Notes: generated by a model from the letters alone, not told the origin. Numbered from the stretch's first letter, positions 44,644-56,487 are shown. The stretch: 64,000 bases of DNA from Theropithecus gelada (GCF_003255815.1 NC_037689.1:18289692-18353691), one strand, 5' to 3'. Numbers and translations: made by a program.

Positions 44644-44953
44644 GGCCTGGTGCAGTGGTTTACACCTGTAATCCCAGCACTTTGGGAGGTGGAGGCGGGT
44701 GGATCACCTGAGGTCAGAAGTTCAAGACCAGCCTGGCCAACATGGTGAAACCCCGTCTCTACTAAAAATATAAAAAGCTAGCCGGGCATGGTGGTGAGCG
44801 CCTGTAATCCCAGCTACTCAGGAGACTGAAGCAGGAGAATCACCTGGACCCGGGAGGCGGAGGTTGCAGTGAGCTGAGATTGTGCCATTGCACTCCAACC
44901 TGGGCAACAGAGGTGAAACTCCATCAAAAAAAATAAAATAAAATAAAATAACT
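44644..44953 (+). mobile_element. Alu (S-like)
   Basis: Complete sense Alu with an (AAAAT)n tail. Confidence 0.93.
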
Positions 44954-44957
44954 GAAA

Positions 44958-45256
44958 GGCCTGGTGCAGTGGCTCATGCTTGTAATCCCAGCACTTTGGG
45001 AGGCCGAGCCTGGAGGATCACTTGAGCCCAGGAGTTGAGACCAGCCTGGGCAACATAGGAAGACCCAGGTCTCTACAAAAAATTAAAAAATTAGCCGGAA
45101 GTGGTAGAGCATGTCTGTAGTCCCAGCTACTCAGGAGGCTGAGGTGAGAGGATTGCTTGAGCTCGAAGCCCAGGAGGTCCAGGCTATAGTGAGCTGTGAT
45201 CACCACTGCACTCTAGCTTAGGTGACACAGCAAGACTCTGTCTCAAAAAAAGAAGA
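44958..45256 (+). mobile_element. AluJ-like
   Basis: Second sense Alu starting four bases after the preceding tail. CTGGTGCAGTGGCTCATGC opening. Confidence 0.9.
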
Positions 45257-45377
45257 AAAAAGATCAGGAAATGTCCAATATCCAAGAAAAGAAAAGTCTC
45301 AACTCTTCATTTTAAATTGAGGATTGGATGAAAGGAAAGCACTGATGGATTTTTCTTTTCTTTCTTTTTTATTTCTT

Positions 45378-45524
45378 TAGACAGAGTCTCGCTCTCGTCA
45401 CCCAGGCTGGAGTGCAGTGGCGCCATCTCGGCTCACTGCAACCTCTGCCTTCGGGGTTCAAGCGATTCTCCTGCCTCAGCCTTGCAAGTGGCTAAGACTA
45501 CAGGCATTCGCCACCATGCCCAGC
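45378..45524 (-). mobile_element. Alu right monomer
   Basis: Antisense 5'-truncated Alu, stopping at CGCCACCATGCCCAGCC. Confidence 0.85.
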
Positions 45525-46505
45525 CTGATTTTTCTCGATACATGGTCATATATATGTTTTGATTAGATACTTGAAGAAAGATCCTTTCCAGTTTGAGGCT
45601 AATGGTCTTTTTGCTTCCTCCTAAGATTATACCAGGTACTGATTCAGCACTCAGAAACAAATCAAAAGCAAATCTCCAAAAAGACAGGAAGGGTCTCGAA
45701 GATGTCAGAAAAAGTTAACTAAATACTTAAGGACAAGTCTCAAAGAGGCCAGGGAAGGTCTGAAATTTGTTAGTAAGAGTCTCAAATAGGTCAGGAAGAG
45801 ACTCACATATGACAGGAGGAATAAAAAAATATGTGAGAATGGAGAAGTCAGAAGGCGTCAAAAAAGAAGGAAGGATCTCAAACATGTCCAAAAGGGTCTC
45901 AGTCAGACAGGGAAAACTCTCAAATAGTAAGGAAAAGTCTTGAACACCTTGACAAAGTTTTCAAGCAAGCCAGAAATGGTCTCAAATACATCAGGAAGAG
46001 TCTCAGACAAGTCAGGGAGAGCTTTAAACAAGTCAATAACAATCTCAAATACTTCTGGAAGGATCTGAAACAACTCAAGAAGGGTATCGAATACATAAGG
46101 GTCTCAAACAGAAAGAAACAACCTTGAATAACCAGAAAAGGTCTCAAGCAAGATAAGAAAGGTCTCAAATATGTCACAAAGGGCCCCCAAATAGTCTGAA
46201 AGAGCTAAAAATATTATGAAGGGTCTTAAGTATCAGGAAACAGCTCGAGCAAGTTATAGAAGGTCACAAACATGTTAGGGAAGTGTCTTAAAGTCATCAG
46301 GAAGAGTTTTAGATACATCAGGAAGGGACTCAGACAAGAAGGGTCTCAAACATGTCAGTCAAGGTCTTAAGCAGACAGTAAGAGATTCAAATACGTAAGC
46401 CAGGATCACAAAGTTGTAAGGAAACGTTTTAATGATCTTTGAAAGGGTCTTACACAGACAGGGAGAATCTGTACTAAGATAGAGACTCTTCAAAAAAGGG
46501 TCCCA

Positions 46506-46742
46506 GGCTAGGTGTGGTGGCTCACACCTGTAATCCCAGCACTTTGGGAGGCGGAGGTGGGAGTATCACTTGAGGTCAGGAGTTCAAGACCAGCCTGGCC
46601 AACATGGTGAAACCCCGTCTCTACTGAAAATACAAAAGTTAGCCAGGTGTGGTGGCGTGCATCTGTAGTCCCAGCTACTTGGGAGGCTTAGGCTGCACTC
46701 CAGCCTGGGTGACAAAGCCAGATCCTGTCTTAAAAAAAAAAA
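46506..46742 (+). mobile_element. Alu with internal deletion, in the array
   Basis: The sense left arm ends at GGAGGCTTAGG and continues at CTGCACTCCAGCCTGG. AAAGGGTCCCA at 46496 and 46740 is the TSD. Confidence 0.93.
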
Positions 46743-47343
46743 GGGTCCCAAAAGGGACCTTTTTGGGAAGGGTCTCAAACATGTCTGGAAGGTTCTGAAA
46801 CAAGCCAGAAACTATCACGTACATGTCAGGGGGTGTCTCAAGATTTTTAGGGAGCCTTGAATAATCAGGAATGGTCCCAAATAGGTCAGGAAGTGTCTCA
46901 CACAGGTCAGCAAGCATCTCAAATATGTCAGGAAGAGTCAAGAAAAATGAGGCAAGTAAAAAATGTTTTCATACGCATCAGGAAGAGTGTCAAACAGATT
47001 AGGCAGGGTCTCAGATTCACCAGGAATGACTTCAAACAGAAAAAGAGTCTCAAAGTTGAGAAACTTTTGAAACAGATCAGTAAGTATCTCTAACAAATTG
47101 GGATGTTTTGCAAACACGTCAGGAAAGGTCCGAAAGAAAGGGAAAGTGTCTTAAGTACACCCTGAAAAACCTCACATACGTCAGGTATCTCAAACATGCC
47201 ATAAAGAGTATCAAACAAGTCAGAAAAGGCCTCCAACATGACAGGAATGGCCTCAAAGTCATCAGGAAAAGTCTCGTATGTATTAAGGTGGGTTTCAAAT
47301 ATATCAGAAAGCATCTCATGTCTGTCCAGAAGAGTCTCAAGTA

Positions 47344-47758
47344 TCAATGATAGACTGGATAAAGAAAATGTGGCACATATATACCATGGAATACTATGCA
47401 GCCATAAAAAGGAATGAGATCATGTCCTTTACAGGGACATGGATGGAGCTGGAAGCCATTATCCTCAGCAAACTAACACAGGAACAGAAAACCAAACACT
47501 GCATGTTCTCACTTATAAGTGGGAGCTGAACAATGAGAACACATGGACACAGAGAGGAAGCAACACACACTGGGGCCTGTCGGAGGGGTTGGGCAGGGGG
47601 AGGGAGAGCATCAGGATAAATATCTAATGCATGCTGGGCTTAATACCTAGGTGATGGGTTGATAGGATCAGCAAACCACCATGGCACACGTTTACCTATG
47701 TAACAAACCTGCACGTCCTGCACATGTATCCCGGAACTTAAAGTAAAATTTTAAAAAA
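47344..47758 (+). mobile_element. L1 (L1PA-like) 3' end, in the array
   Basis: Sense 3' end: AATGATAGACTGGATAAAG, ACCATGGAATACTATGCAGC, the ORF2 C-terminal frame (MEYYAAIKR, LTQEQKTKH) open at 47347-47529, then a 3' UTR with CAGCAAACCACCATGGCACA and a short A tail. Confidence 0.93.
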
Positions 47759-48037
47759 TCTATTAGGAAAAGCATCTAGCAAACAAGCCAGGAAGGGTCT
47801 AAACATTATGAGGAAGACTTTTACCAGGTCAGGATGGGTCTCAAACATTTCAGAAAGGGTCTTAAGCGAGTAAGAATGAGTCTCGAACCAGTGAGGAAGG
47901 ACATAGAACATAACAGGAAGGGGCTCAAAGTCATCAGGAAGAGTCTCAAATAGTCGGGAAGGGTCTCAGATAAGTCAGAGAGTCTCAAATAATCAGGAAG
48001 AGAATTTAACACACCAGGAATTTTTTTTTTTTTTTTT

Positions 48038-48327
48038 TGAGACAGGGTCTCACTCTGTCATCCAGGCTGGAGTACAGTGGCGCCATCATGGCTCACTGAA
48101 GCCTTGACCTACTGGGCTCAAGCGATCCTCCCACCTCAGACTCCTGAGTAGCTGGGACCACAGGAGCACATCACCATGTCCATTTGGTTCTTTATTTTTT
48201 AACGTTTTTGTAGAGACAGAGTCTCGCTTTGCTGCCCAGGCTGGTCTCAAACTCCTGGCCTCAAGCATCATTCTGCCTTAGCCTCCCAAAGTTCTGGGAT
48301 TACAGGTGTGAGACACTGGGCCCATCC
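48038..48327 (-). mobile_element. AluJ-like, in the array
   Basis: Complete old antisense Alu with an 18-T tail. Confidence 0.9.
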
Positions 48328-48897
48328 AGAAACGTCTTAAATTAGGAAGTGTTTTAACCATTTGAGTAAAGATCTCAAACAAGTCAGAAAGCGTCCCAAG
48401 CAAGTTAGGCAGGGTCTCAAACAATCAGGAAAGGTCCAAAATACACCAGAAAGGATCTCAACATGTTAGTCAAGGTCTAAACAAGTCAGGAAGGGTTTCA
48501 CATAATCAGGAAGAGACATTTACATTTCAGGAAGCATCTCAACCGGGCAGGGAGTGTCTCCTATAATCAGGAAAAGACTTCAGCAAGTAAAGAACTTTCT
48601 CAACCATGTAAGGAAGGAATAAAACAAGTGAGACCAGAAGGGTCTCACTCAGGAAGATCTCAAACAGAAAGGAAGAGACCAAGTACAGCCAGAAGGATCT
48701 GAAACATGTCAGGCAGTGTCTCCCAGAAGCTGCAAAGTGTCTCAATCAAGTCAGAATGATCTGAAACACATCAGGAAGAGTCTGAGACAAGTCACGTAGT
48801 GTCCCAGACACTTTAGGAAGAGTCATTTTGTTACCCTTCATTTTAAAAACAACTTTATTGAGTTGTAAAACACATTCCATAGAATCCACCCATTTGT

Positions 48898-48940
48898 TAT
48901 TTTATTTTATTTTATTTTATTTTATTTTATTTTATTTTTT
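48898..48940. repeat. (TTTTA)n microsatellite
   Basis: Pentanucleotide tail of the following antisense Alu. Confidence 0.92.
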
Positions 48941-49220
48941 GAGACAGAATCTCACTTGTTGGCCAGGCTGGAGTGCAGTAACACAATCTTGGCTCACTGC
49001 AACCTCTACCTCCCCGGTTCAAGTAATTCTCCTGCGTAAGCCTCCAGAGCAGCTGGGTTCACAGGCACCGGCCACCATGCCTGGCTAATTTCTGTATTTT
49101 TAGTAGAGATGGGGTTTCACCATGTTGGCCAGGCTGGTCTTGAACTCCTGGCCTCAAGTGATCCGCCCACCTTGGCCTCCCGAAGTGCTGGGATCACAGG
49201 TGTGAGCCACCACACCCGGC
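48941..49220 (-). mobile_element. Alu (S-like)
   Basis: Complete antisense Alu within the L1 3' end. Confidence 0.92.
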
Positions 49221-49334
49221 AATTTAAAGTGTACAATTGAATGGTTTAATTAGTATATTCACATATATGTGCAACCATCACCACAGTCAATTTTAGAACA
49301 TTTTCATCACTTCACAAAGGAACCCTATCCTTGG

Positions 49335-49600
49335 CCAGGCGCGGTGGCCCACGCCTGTAATCCCAACACTTTGGGATTTGGGAGACCAGCCTGGTCAATA
49401 TGGTGAAACCTTGTCTCTACTAAAAATACAAAAAATTAGCCAGACGTCGTGGCATATGCCTGTAATCCCAGCTACTGGGGAGACTGAGGTAGGAGAATCA
49501 CCTGGATCTGGGAGACAGATGTTGCAGTGAACCGAGATTGTGACACTGAACTGCAGCCTGGGAGACAGAATGAGACCCTGTCTCAAAAAGACACAAAAAA
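49335..49600 (+). mobile_element. Alu with short internal deletion
   Basis: Sense Alu that skips from CAACACTTTGGGATTTGGGA to GACCAGCCTGG. Tail at 49585-49602. Confidence 0.9.
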
Positions 49601-49604
49601 AGAA

Positions 49605-50274
49605 ATCCTGTTCTCTAGCTATCATCCCCTCATGGAGAACCTCTACTAGGGCAGTGCAGAAGGGAAATATGGGGTTGGAGCCCCCCATTCAGAGCCCCCA
49701 CTGGGGCACTGCCTAGTAGAGCTATGAGAAGAGGGCCACTGTCCTCCAGACCCCAGAATGGTAAATCCACCAACAGCTTGCACCATATGCCTGGAAAAGC
49801 TGTAGGTACTCAATGCAAGCCCTTGAGAGCAGCCGTGGGAGCTGAGCCCTGCAGAGCCACAGGGGCAAAGCTGCCCAAGGCCTTGGGAGCTCACCCCTTG
49901 CATCAGTGTGGCCTGGATGTGAGAGATGGAGTCAAAGGAGATTGTTTTGGAGCTTTAACATTTAATGGCTGCCCTGCTGGTTTTGGACTGGCATGGGACC
50001 TGTAGCCCCGTTTTTTTTTTCTGATTTCTCCCTTTTGGAATGGGACTATCTACCAAATGCCTGTATTCCTATTGTATCTTTGAAGTAACTAACTTGTTTT
50101 TGATTTTACAGGCTCAAAGGCGGAAGGGACTTCCCTTGTCTCAGATAAGACTTTGCACTGTGGACTTTTGAGTTAATGCTGAAATAAGTTAAGACTTGGG
50201 GGACTGTTGAGCAGGGATGATTGTATTTTGCAACGTGAGAAGGACATGAGACTTGGGAGGGGCTAGGAGCGGAA
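49605..50274 (+). mobile_element. MaLR (THE1/MST-like) internal region, 3' part
   Basis: Directly upstream of a MaLR LTR in the same orientation. CTTTGCACTGTGGACTTTTG and AGAAGGACATGAGACTTGGG are typical of MaLR internal 3' ends. Only a truncated remnant is left, and the 93-codon ORF is chance. Confidence 0.8.
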
Positions 50275-50957
50275 TGATATGGTTTGGATTTGTGTCCCCA
50301 CCCAAATCTCATGCTGATTTGTTTTGTTTTTGTTTTGAGACAAAGTTTCACTCTTGTTGTCCAGGTTGGAGTGTAGTGGCACATCTCAGCTCACTGCAAC
50401 CTCCACCTCCCGGGTTCAAGCAATTCTCCTGCCTCAGCCTCCTGAGAAGCTGGGATTACAGGTGCCAGCCACCACACCTGGCTAATTTTTGAATTTTAGT
50501 AGAGACTGGTTTCACCATTTGGCCACACTGGTCTTGAACTCCTGACCTCAGTTGATCCACCTGCCTTGGCCTCCCAAAGGGCTAGGATTAATAGGCGTGA
50601 GCCACTATGCCTGGCCTCTCATGCTGAATTGTAATCGCCAGTGTTGGAGGAGGGACCTGGTGGGAGGTGATTGGATCATGAGGGCAGATCTCCCCCTTGC
50701 TGTTCTCATGATAGTGAGTTCTTAAGAGATCTTGTTGTTTAACATTGTGTGGCACCTCCCCCTCTCTCTCTTCATCCTGCCATGTAAGATGTGCCTGCTT
50801 CCCCTTTGCCATTCACCATGATTGTAAGTTTCCTGAGGCCTCCCCAGCCATGCTTCCTGTACAGCCTGCAGAACCATGAGCGAATTAAATCTCTTTTCTT
50901 TATAAATTACCCAGTTTCAGGTAGTTCTTTACAGTAGTGTAAGAATGGACTAATACA
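50275..50957 (+). mobile_element. MaLR LTR (THE1/MSTA-like), 3' LTR
   Basis: TGATATGGTTTGGATTTGTG opening, GAGGGACCTGGTGGGAGGTG, GCCATGTAAGATGTGCCTGC, and CAGTAGTGTAAGAATGGAC-TAATACA end. Split by an Alu (50336-50616). Confidence 0.9.
50336..50616 (-). mobile_element. Alu (S-like) in LTR
   Basis: Complete antisense Alu with a (GTTTT)n tail. TCTCATGCTGA at 50307 and 50617 is the TSD. Confidence 0.94.
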
Positions 50958-51537
50958 CATCCCCTTTATTCTCCCTCCTTTCTCAGACCTAGGCAATCAC
51001 TAATCTACTTTCTGTCTCTATAGCTTTTCCTATTCTGGACTTTCATATGAATTAAACCATATAATATGTGGTATTTTTTGTTTGGCCTCTTTCATGTAAT
51101 GTTTTCAGGGTTCATCCATGTTGTAGCATGCATCAATGCTTCATTCCTTTTTATGGTTGAATAATATTCCATCGTATGAATATACCTATTTTGTTCATCC
51201 ATTGATAGACATCCATTCATCCATTGATAGACATCCATTGATAGACATTGTTTCCACATTTTGTCTATTATGAATAATAATAAACATTTGTGTACAGGTT
51301 TTTGTGTGGATATATGTTTTCACTTCTCTTGGATACATACCTAGGATTGGAATTGTCAGATTATATGGTAAATTTATGTCTAATGTTTGAGGAACTGCCA
51401 GACTATTTTTCAAAGTGGCTGCACCATTTTACAGTCCCACCAGCAGTGTGTGAGAGTTCTGATTTCTCCATATCCTCACCAACACTTGTTATCTGATTGA
51501 TTCTACCCATCCTAGTGGGTGAGAAGTGGTATCTCCT

Positions 51538-52130
51538 GCTTTTATCAGGAAGAGTCTTATACATTTCAGGGAGGGTCTGATGTGTATGACTCTTCCTGAT
51601 CAGAGTAGGAAAGGGTCTCAAAGAGTCAGAAAGAATGTCAAATTTGTAAGGCATGGATATAAAGTAGTCAGGAATTTATTTTATTTATTTATTTATTTAT
51701 TTATTTTGAGATGGAGTCTCTCTCTGTTACCCAGGTTGGAGTGCAATAGCACAATCTTAGCTCACTGCAACCTCTGCCTCCCAGGTTCAAGCAATTCTCC
51801 TGCCTCAAACTCCCAGGTAGCTGGGATTACAGGCACCCACCATCATGCCCAGCTAATTTTTGTATTTTTGTAGAGACGGGGTTTCACCATGTTGCCCAGG
51901 CTGGTATTGCTCCTGATCTCAGGTGATCCACCTGCCTCAGCCTCCCAAAGTGCTGGGATTACAGGCTTGAGCCACCGCGCCTGGCCAGGAAAAATTTTAA
52001 ATACCTCATAAGGGATCTTACACATACAGAAAGAGTCTCTAATACGTGAGAAAAAGTCTCAAAAAGTCAGGAAGGACTGAAAACATGTTGGGAATAGTGA
52101 CAAACAAGTCAGAAATTGTTCACTGCAAGT
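51538..52130 (+). repeat. Left arm of the array, inner part
   Basis: Array units resume after the L1 in the same orientation (AGGAAAGGGTCTCAAAGAGTC, AGTCAGGAAGGACTG). At 51580-51600 a short block reads GACTCTTCCTGAT, i.e. the opposite orientation. Confidence 0.8.
51708..51986 (-). mobile_element. Alu (S-like), in the array
   Basis: Complete antisense Alu with an (ATTT)n tail at 51676-51705. Confidence 0.93.
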
Positions 52131-52762
52131 GTAGAGAAATAAAATTGATTTCTGTTTATTGAACTTGTATCCTGCACCCTTGCTGAATTTGTTTATTAGT
52201 TCTAATAGTTTGTTTTTTTTAAGTGGATTCCCTAGGATTTTTTACATGGAAGATCACGTCATCTGTAAAAAGAGATAGCTATACTGCTTCCTTTCCGATC
52301 TGGGTGCCTTTCATTTCTTTTCCTGGCCAAATTGCCCTAGGCAGAACCTTCAGTACAAGGTTGACTAGAAGCAGTGAGAGCAAATATACTTGTCCTGTTC
52401 CTGACCTTAGGGGAAAGGCGGCCAGTTTTTCAACATTATGTGTGAAGTTAGCTGTGGGTTTTTCATAGATGTCCTTTATCAGATTGTAGAAATTTCCTTC
52501 TATTCCTAATTTGTTGAGTGTTATTTATCATGAAAATGTTGGATTTTGACAAATGCTTTTTCTGTATCGATTTAGATGTTCCTGTGGGTTTTGTGTCTAT
52601 TCTATTGATATGGTATATTACAATAACTTATTTTTAGATGTTAGACCAACTTTGCATTCCTGGAATAGATAAATCCCACTTGATCATGGTGCCTAACCCT
52701 TTTAATACATTGCTAGATTTGATTTCTTAGTGTTTTGTATTTTTATGAGATAGTCAGTCAGG

Positions 52763-53205
52763 TGTGGCCACAAAAGGAGACACAGGAGAAACTCAGGAGA
52801 AAACAAGGTTTATGATGCTCCCAGGTCTTAGAGACGGGAGGGATGGCAGACCACACAGGGCCGCATGGGAAAGGCACCGGAATGGCCAGAAGGCAGAAGA
52901 CAGGAGTAAGGAGAAGGTTTAGGTTTATTGGGGTTTCCGCAGGAGAGGCAAGGCAGGGTAAGGTGAAGAGTTTGGTTAGTTTGAAGAATTTTGGAGGGTT
53001 TTGACCTGCAGTGGTGGTTCCTAGTTGCCTGGCACTTGATACTGGGATGATTAAGGCCGAGGAATACTGCCTCCTGGGGTGCATGAGCCAGATAGAGGAG
53101 GGATGGCGCTGGATTGGTTAGTTTGCATATCAAAGACATGCTCCTGGCTGGGGCCTTTGTTATCTTTCAGAATTGACTAGACGAGGGAAGGACAATTTCT
53201 CCTCA
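52763..53205 (-). mobile_element. ERV-like LTR in L1, antisense
   Basis: On the minus strand it runs TGAGGAGAAATTGTCC to GTGGCCACA. It has CCAATAAACCTAAACC as poly(A) signal region and a C/T-rich U5. No TSD could be confirmed and the family is unassigned. Confidence 0.6.
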
Positions 53206-53292
53206 GCTAGAGAAGTTTTTTTAAGATGTCAAAACATCATGCTTTTAAAATTTTTTTAAATTTTAAAAATTAAAACATAATTTTAAAAAATA

Positions 53293-53591
53293 GACTGGGC
53301 GCAGTGGCTTATGCCTGTAATTCTAGCACTTTGGGAGGCCGAGGCGGGCGGATCACCTGAGGTTGGGAGTTCGAGACCAGCCTGACCAACATGGAGAAAC
53401 CCTGTCTCTACTAAAAATACAAAAAAAATTAGCCGGGCATGGTGGCACATGCCTGTAATCCCAGCTACTCAGGAGGCTGAGGCAGGAGAATTGCTTGAAC
53501 CCGGGAGGTGGAGGTTGCAGTGAGCGGAGATTGCCATTGCACTCCAGCCTGGGCGACAAAAGCAAAACTCCGTCTCAAACAAACAAACAAC

Positions 53592-53631
<40 letters not shown>

Positions 53632-53632
53632 A
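53293..53632 (+). mobile_element. Alu (S-like) with (CAAA)(TA)(CA) tail
   Basis: Complete sense Alu to 53578. Its tail has evolved into (CAAA)n, (TA)n and (CA)n blocks. Confidence 0.93.
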
Positions 53633-54067
53633 TATAGTTGATAATTGGCCGATTTTGCGAGGCGTCTATATGCATAAGGGATATTGGCCTGTAGTTTTTT
53701 TTTCTCCGGATGTCTGTCTGGTTTTGCTATCAGGGTAATACTGGCCTCATAGAGAGAACTGAGTATTCCTTCCTCTTCTGTTTTTTGGAAGAGTTGCTGA
53801 ATAATTGGTATTAATTCTTTAAATGTTTAAATGTTTGGTAGAATTCATCAGTGAAGCCATCTGGACCTCAGCTTTTCTTTGCAAATAGTTGTTTGATTAT
53901 TAATTAATCTCTTTACTTGTTATAGGTCTATTTATATTCTTTACTTCTTTTTGAGTCCATTTTGGTAGTTTGTATCCTAGGTATTTGTCTATTTCATGTA
54001 AGTTATCTAATTTGTTGGCATACAGTTGTTCATAGTATATCTTTTTTCTTTTCTTTTTTTTTTGTTT

Positions 54068-54351
54068 GAGACAGGGTCTCGCTCTGTCACCCAGCCTGGC
54101 GTGCAGTGGCGAAAGCATGGTTCACTGCAGCCTTGATCTCCTGGTCTCAATCGATCCTCCTACCTCAGCCTCCAAGGTAGCTGGGACTACAGGAGCACAC
54201 CACCACGCCTGGCTAATGTTTTTGTACTTCTGGTAGAGATAGGATAGTGCCATGTTGCCCAGGCTGGTCTCCAACTCCTAGGCTCAAGCGATCTGCCTGC
54301 CTGGGCTTCCCCAGATGTTGGGATTACAGGCATGAGCCACCATGCACTGGC
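54068..54351 (-). mobile_element. AluJ-like
   Basis: Old antisense Alu. CATAGTATATCTTTT and CATAGTATTTCTTT flank it as an aged TSD. Confidence 0.9.
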
Positions 54352-54501
54352 CCATAGTATTTCTTTATAATCCTTTTTATTTCTGTAAGGTTAGTGGTAA
54401 CGTCTCTTCTTTCATTTATGATTTTAGTATTATAATTTGAGTCTTGTTTCTTTATTTCTTGGTCAATGTAACTAAAAGATTGCCTTTTTTTTTTTTTTTT
54501 T

Positions 54502-54790
54502 GAGTTGGAGTCTTGCTTTGCCATCCAGGCAAGAGTGCAGAGGCATGATCATGGCTCACTGTAACCTTGAACTCCTGAGCTCAAGCTATCCTCTGATCCT
54601 CCTGCCTCAGCCTCCCAAGTACCTGGGACTACAGGCATGTGCCACCACGCCTGGCTACTTTTTTTATTTTTGTAGAGATGGGGTTTTACCACATTGCCTG
54701 GGCTGGTCTTGAACTCCTGGGCTCAAGTGATCCACTTGCCTCAGTCTCCCAAAGTGCTGGGATTATAGGCATGAGCCACTGCACCCGGCC
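54502..54790 (-). mobile_element. AluJ-like
   Basis: Old antisense Alu with an 18-T tail in the L1 ORF2 segment. Confidence 0.9.
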
Positions 54791-55021
54791 TCAGTTCTTT
54801 TAAACTGAGGTTTGTTTTACGGCCTAACACAAGGTCTAATTTAAAGACTGTTTTATATGCATTTGAGAAGAATGTATATTCTGCTGTTGTTGGGTGGAAT
54901 GTTCTAGAGATGTCCATTTAGTGTAGTTGGTTTATAGTGTTGGACAAGTTTTCTCTTTCCTTGTTGATCTTCTGCCAGATATACCTTTTGTCTAATTGTC
55001 CTATTCATTATTAAAAGGGGT

Positions 55022-55600
55022 CTACTCATTGTGGAAGACTGTGGCGACTCCTCAATGACCTAAAGACAGAAATGCCATTTGACCCAGCAATCCCATTACT
55101 GGCATATACCAAAAGGAGTATAAGTCGTTCTAGTATAAAGACACATGCACGTGTATTGCATTGCATCACTGTTCACAATAACAAAGGCATGGACTCAACC
55201 TAAATGCTCATCAATGATAGACTGGCTAAAGAAAATGTGGTGCATATATACCATGGAATACTATGCAGTCATAAAAAAGAATGAGATCATGTCCTTTGCA
55301 GGGACATGGATGGAGCTGGAGGCCATTATCCTTAGTAAACTAACACAGGAACAGAAAACCAAATACTGCATGTTCTCACTTAAAAGTGGGAGCTACATGA
55401 TGAGAACACATGGATACACAGAGGGATGGAGAGTGGGAGGAGGGAGAGAATCAAGTAAAACAACTAACAGGTACTAGGCTTGATACCTGGGTGATGAAAT
55501 AATCTGTACAACAAACCCCCATGACACAAGTTTACCTGTGTAACAAACCTGCACATGTACCCCTGAACTTAAAATAAAAGTAAAAACAAAAAATACATGA
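55022..55600 (+). mobile_element. L1 (L1PA/PB-like) 3' end
   Basis: Sense ORF2 end (MEYYAVIKKNEIMSF, ILSKLTQEQKTKY in the open frame 55145-55477) plus the 3' UTR ending TGTACCCCTGAAC and an A-rich tail. Abuts the antisense L1 segment on its left. Confidence 0.92.
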
Positions 55601-55689
55601 AGATCATTTTCTACTCAATACCAACCCAACTGGTGGCAAAGTAAAGATTTTGTAAAAAACAACCTGAAAAAAAAGGAGGGGGAGGCTAT

Positions 55690-56470
55690 TGACATCTTTT
55701 ATTGTTTTTTAATTAAATATTTATTTGTATACATTTATGGGGTGCAAGTATAATTTTGTTACATTGCTATATTGTACAGTGGTGAAGTCAGGGCTTTTAG
55801 TATGTATCACTGGAGTAATGTATATTGTACCCCTTAAGTAATTTCTCATCATCCACTCCTCCTTCCCCTCCCCCTTCCAAGTCTCCAATGTCTATTATTC
55901 CACACTCTGTTTGAATGTATACACATTATTTAGCTCCCGCTTATAAGTGAGAATGTGTGGTATTTGACTTTCTGTTTCTGAGTTGTTTCACTTAAGATAA
56001 TGGCCTCTACTTCCATCCATGTTGCTGTAAAAGACATGACTTTGTGTGTGTATATATATATATGAATACTACTGGGAATTATTATATATATATAGTTATA
56101 TAGGGAGTTTTATATATATGTATATCCTTTTTTGGGGTGAAGTGAGTTACTAAATGTAGCATTTATTTATAAAGAATGCATTGTGAATAGTTTCTCAATT
56201 TTCATTATCATGGAAAGATGATGATTTCAGCCCACATTCAGTTTATATTTCTAAATAATACAATTGTTAGGACTGTCTGTTCAGTACAATGGAGGACAAC
56301 TTTTTCAAGGCAATTGGGATTTCTTGGTAATGCTAAATCTGTCTTGTCAGTTGAATTCCTCTGGCTTTATGTATATCACATTTTTTAATCCAGTCATCCA
56401 TTGACAGACACTTAGGTTGATTCCCTATCTTTGCTATTGTGAATATTGCTGGGATAAACATACAAGTACA
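55690..56470 (-). mobile_element. L1 (L1MA/PB-like) 3' end, antisense
   Basis: GGGGTGCAAGTATAATTTTG, GTACCCCTTAAGTAATTTCTC and CCCGCTTATAAGTGAGAATG are the antisense 3' UTR and ORF2 end. L1 matches resume at 56380-56470. 56130-56370 is unassigned and AT-rich, and (TA)n lies at 56049-56123. Confidence 0.82.
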
Positions 56471-56487
56471 CTTTTTTTTTTTTTTTT

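Larger units (their letters stand above)
45655..48835 (+). repeat. Left arm of ~21-bp degenerate tandem array
   Basis: Dozens of imperfect units built on GGTCTCAAACATGTCAGGAA, usually 20-22 bp apart, with frequent indels. Starts just after 45650 at CAGGAAGGGTCTCGAAGATG. Interrupted by an Alu (46506-46742), an L1 (47344-47758) and an Alu (48038-48327). Not CRISPR-like: units are contiguous and variable. Confidence 0.9.
48836..51537 (-). mobile_element. L1 (L1ME-like), antisense, hosting other insertions
   Basis: 48836-48900 (AAAACAACTTTATTGAGTTG) and 49221-49334 (AATTTAAAGTGTACAATTG) are the L1 3' end in antisense. 50958-51537 continues with the upstream part (CTGCCAGACTATTTTTCAAAG). Split by two Alus and a MaLR. 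It interrupts the array. Confidence 0.85.
52131..55018 (-). mobile_element. L1 ORF2 segment, antisense, broken
   Basis: Antisense ORF2 (endonuclease/RT region) of a primate-age L1. The linker motif YYEQLYANKLDNL and NRPITSKEI is readable on the minus strand near 53900-54100, with stops and frameshifts. Split by an LTR (52763-53205) and three Alus. Confidence 0.88.

Noticed and set aside
49605..50274. Cellular gene exon near 49724-50005
   Set aside because: It adjoins a MaLR LTR in the same orientation and reads like MaLR internal sequence, so the ORF there is chance.
53900..54118. Active reverse transcriptase gene
   Set aside because: The ORF2 frame is recognisable but broken by stops, an LTR and Alus, so it is a fossil.
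55145..55477. Intact L1 ORF2 protein
   Set aside because: Only the C-terminal part is present; the element is strongly 5'-truncated and its neighbour is in the opposite orientation.
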